Positions 6,022 to 6,227 of a stretch of 6,227 nt of DNA are shown here, in pieces; positions within the stretch are counted from its first letter, which is position 1; every line of letters begins with the position of its first letter. The position numbers and the translations under genes are program-made. The DNA is from an uncultured Planctomycetaceae bacterium (GTDB taxonomy: Bacteria; Planctomycetota; Phycisphaerae; UBA1845; UTPLA1), in the NCBI GenBank assembly GCA_938008425.1, contig CALLKH010000506.1, forward strand, positions 1 through 6,227, given 5' to 3'. A model generated the notes under the pieces. That model was not told the origin of the DNA and did no database searches. It saw only the letters and a program-made list of their open reading frames with translations.

Positions 6022-6057
6022 AAGGGCACGGTTTGACTCTCATCAAACCGTGCCCTT
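6022..6057 (-). terminator. Strong intrinsic terminator of the FKBP gene
   Basis: The arms AAGGGCACGGTTTGA and TCAAACCGTGCCCTT form a perfect 15-bp stem around a six-base loop. On the minus strand the stem runs into TTTTTGTTTC, a good U-tract, and it begins 33 bases after the FKBP stop codon. On the plus strand the stem is followed by GATTTC only, so it may also stop ruv transcripts but less efficiently. Confidence 0.9.
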
Positions 6058-6090
6058 GATTTCAAAGCTATCTTCAGACGTGCGTCAGCG

Positions 6091-6227
6091 TTACTCGTTG
6101 ATGCCGAGCAGCTGCACCTCGAACACCAGCGTGGCGTTCGGCGGAATCGCGCCGCCGGCGCCGCGGGCGCCGTAGCCGAGATCCGGCGGAATCACGAGGA
6201 ACGATCGGCCGCCCTTCTTCATCATGC
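6091..6227 (-). CDS. FKBP-type peptidyl-prolyl cis-trans isomerase, C-terminal fragment (5' end outside window)
   Basis: FKBP-type isomerases speed proline cis-trans interconversion during protein folding. Only the last 44 residues are in the window, entering from the right edge and stopping at TAA 6091-6093. They hold the C-terminal signature of the FKBP fold: the G-R-S-F-L-V-I-P-P-D-L-G-Y-G strand-turn, then G-A-G-G-A-I-P-P-N-A-T-L-V-F-E-V-Q-L-L. The I-P-P-D-L-G-Y-G and I-P-P-N-A-T-L blocks contribute active-site residues in the family. The chain ends five residues after the last strand (L-L-G-I-N-E), so this is the normal end of the domain with no extra tail. Signal peptide, dimerisation domain or location cannot be judged. 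It is convergent with ruvB and ends at a strong terminator. Confidence 0.93.
   Translation of the reverse strand, partial: MMKKGGRSFLVIPPDLGYGARGAGGAIPPNATLVFEVQLLGINE

Larger units (their letters stand above)
5747..6090. other. 344-bp convergent intergenic region between ruvB and the FKBP gene
   Basis: I find no supportable protein gene here. Reading left to right it contains the remaining copies of the 36-bp repeat, an 8-bp-stem GC hairpin (5828-5846), a second GC hairpin (5910-5929), a 22-bp tandem repeat (5928-5980) and the strong terminator (6022-6057). The 5847-5909 stretch and 5985-6014 show nothing I can name. The region is convergent, so promoters are not expected for the flanking genes. 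Confidence 0.7.

Noticed and set aside
5936..6175. Plus-strand ORF of 79 codons after ruvB
   Set aside because: It runs through the 22-bp repeat, both arms of the terminator and the antisense of the FKBP gene.

Overview
The window is GC-rich bacterial chromosome with housekeeping genes and no sign of mobile DNA. The source is most likely a member of the Planctomycetota. This rests mainly on RuvA: after the first domain it has an insertion of the type E-x-N-x-x-x-G-x-x-x-P-R-M-I-G-F and a first hairpin-helix-hairpin reading G-L-G-T-R-K-G-L-R-A-L, both of which resemble planctomycete RuvA as I remember it. RuvB has a planctomycete-like N-terminus (M-P-R-x-R-V-x-x-S-D). Scarce Shine-Dalgarno sites also fit. 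I cannot resolve the class.

Layout. On the minus strand, from about 1024 down to the left edge, lies an almost complete selD (selenophosphate synthetase). Its active-site residue is encoded by an in-frame TGA at 968-970, so it should be read as a selenoprotein, and a compact hairpin of the bacterial SECIS type follows at the expected distance. A standard ORF caller would split or miss this gene. A 150-bp divergent spacer separates it from a plus-strand series: ispF (1175-1672, isoprenoid synthesis), cysS (1733-3244, cysteinyl-tRNA synthetase), ruvC (3229-3807), ruvA (3936-4568) and ruvB (4691-5746). ruvC starts inside the end of cysS. ruvC, ruvA and ruvB together give the complete Holliday-junction branch-migration and resolution machinery, probably transcribed with or just after ispF-cysS. 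A 13-codon ORF overlaps the ruvA start by an ATGA junction and may couple its translation.

From the end of ruvB to 6090 there is a 344-bp convergent intergenic region. It holds three imperfect 36-bp tandem units (the first covers the ruvB stop codon), two GC-rich hairpins, a 22-bp tandem repeat and a strong perfect-stem terminator at 6022-6057. The terminator serves the minus-strand gene entering from the right edge, the C-terminal end of an FKBP-type peptidyl-prolyl isomerase (6091-6227).

The genes are ordinary core functions. The points worth a second look are the UGA-encoded SelD with its SECIS, the altered KMSKS loop of the cysteinyl-tRNA synthetase, the rebuilt acidic-pin loop of RuvA, the ruvA leader ORF and the repeats after ruvB. 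I saw no CRISPR array, tRNA, rRNA, insertion sequence or defence system.
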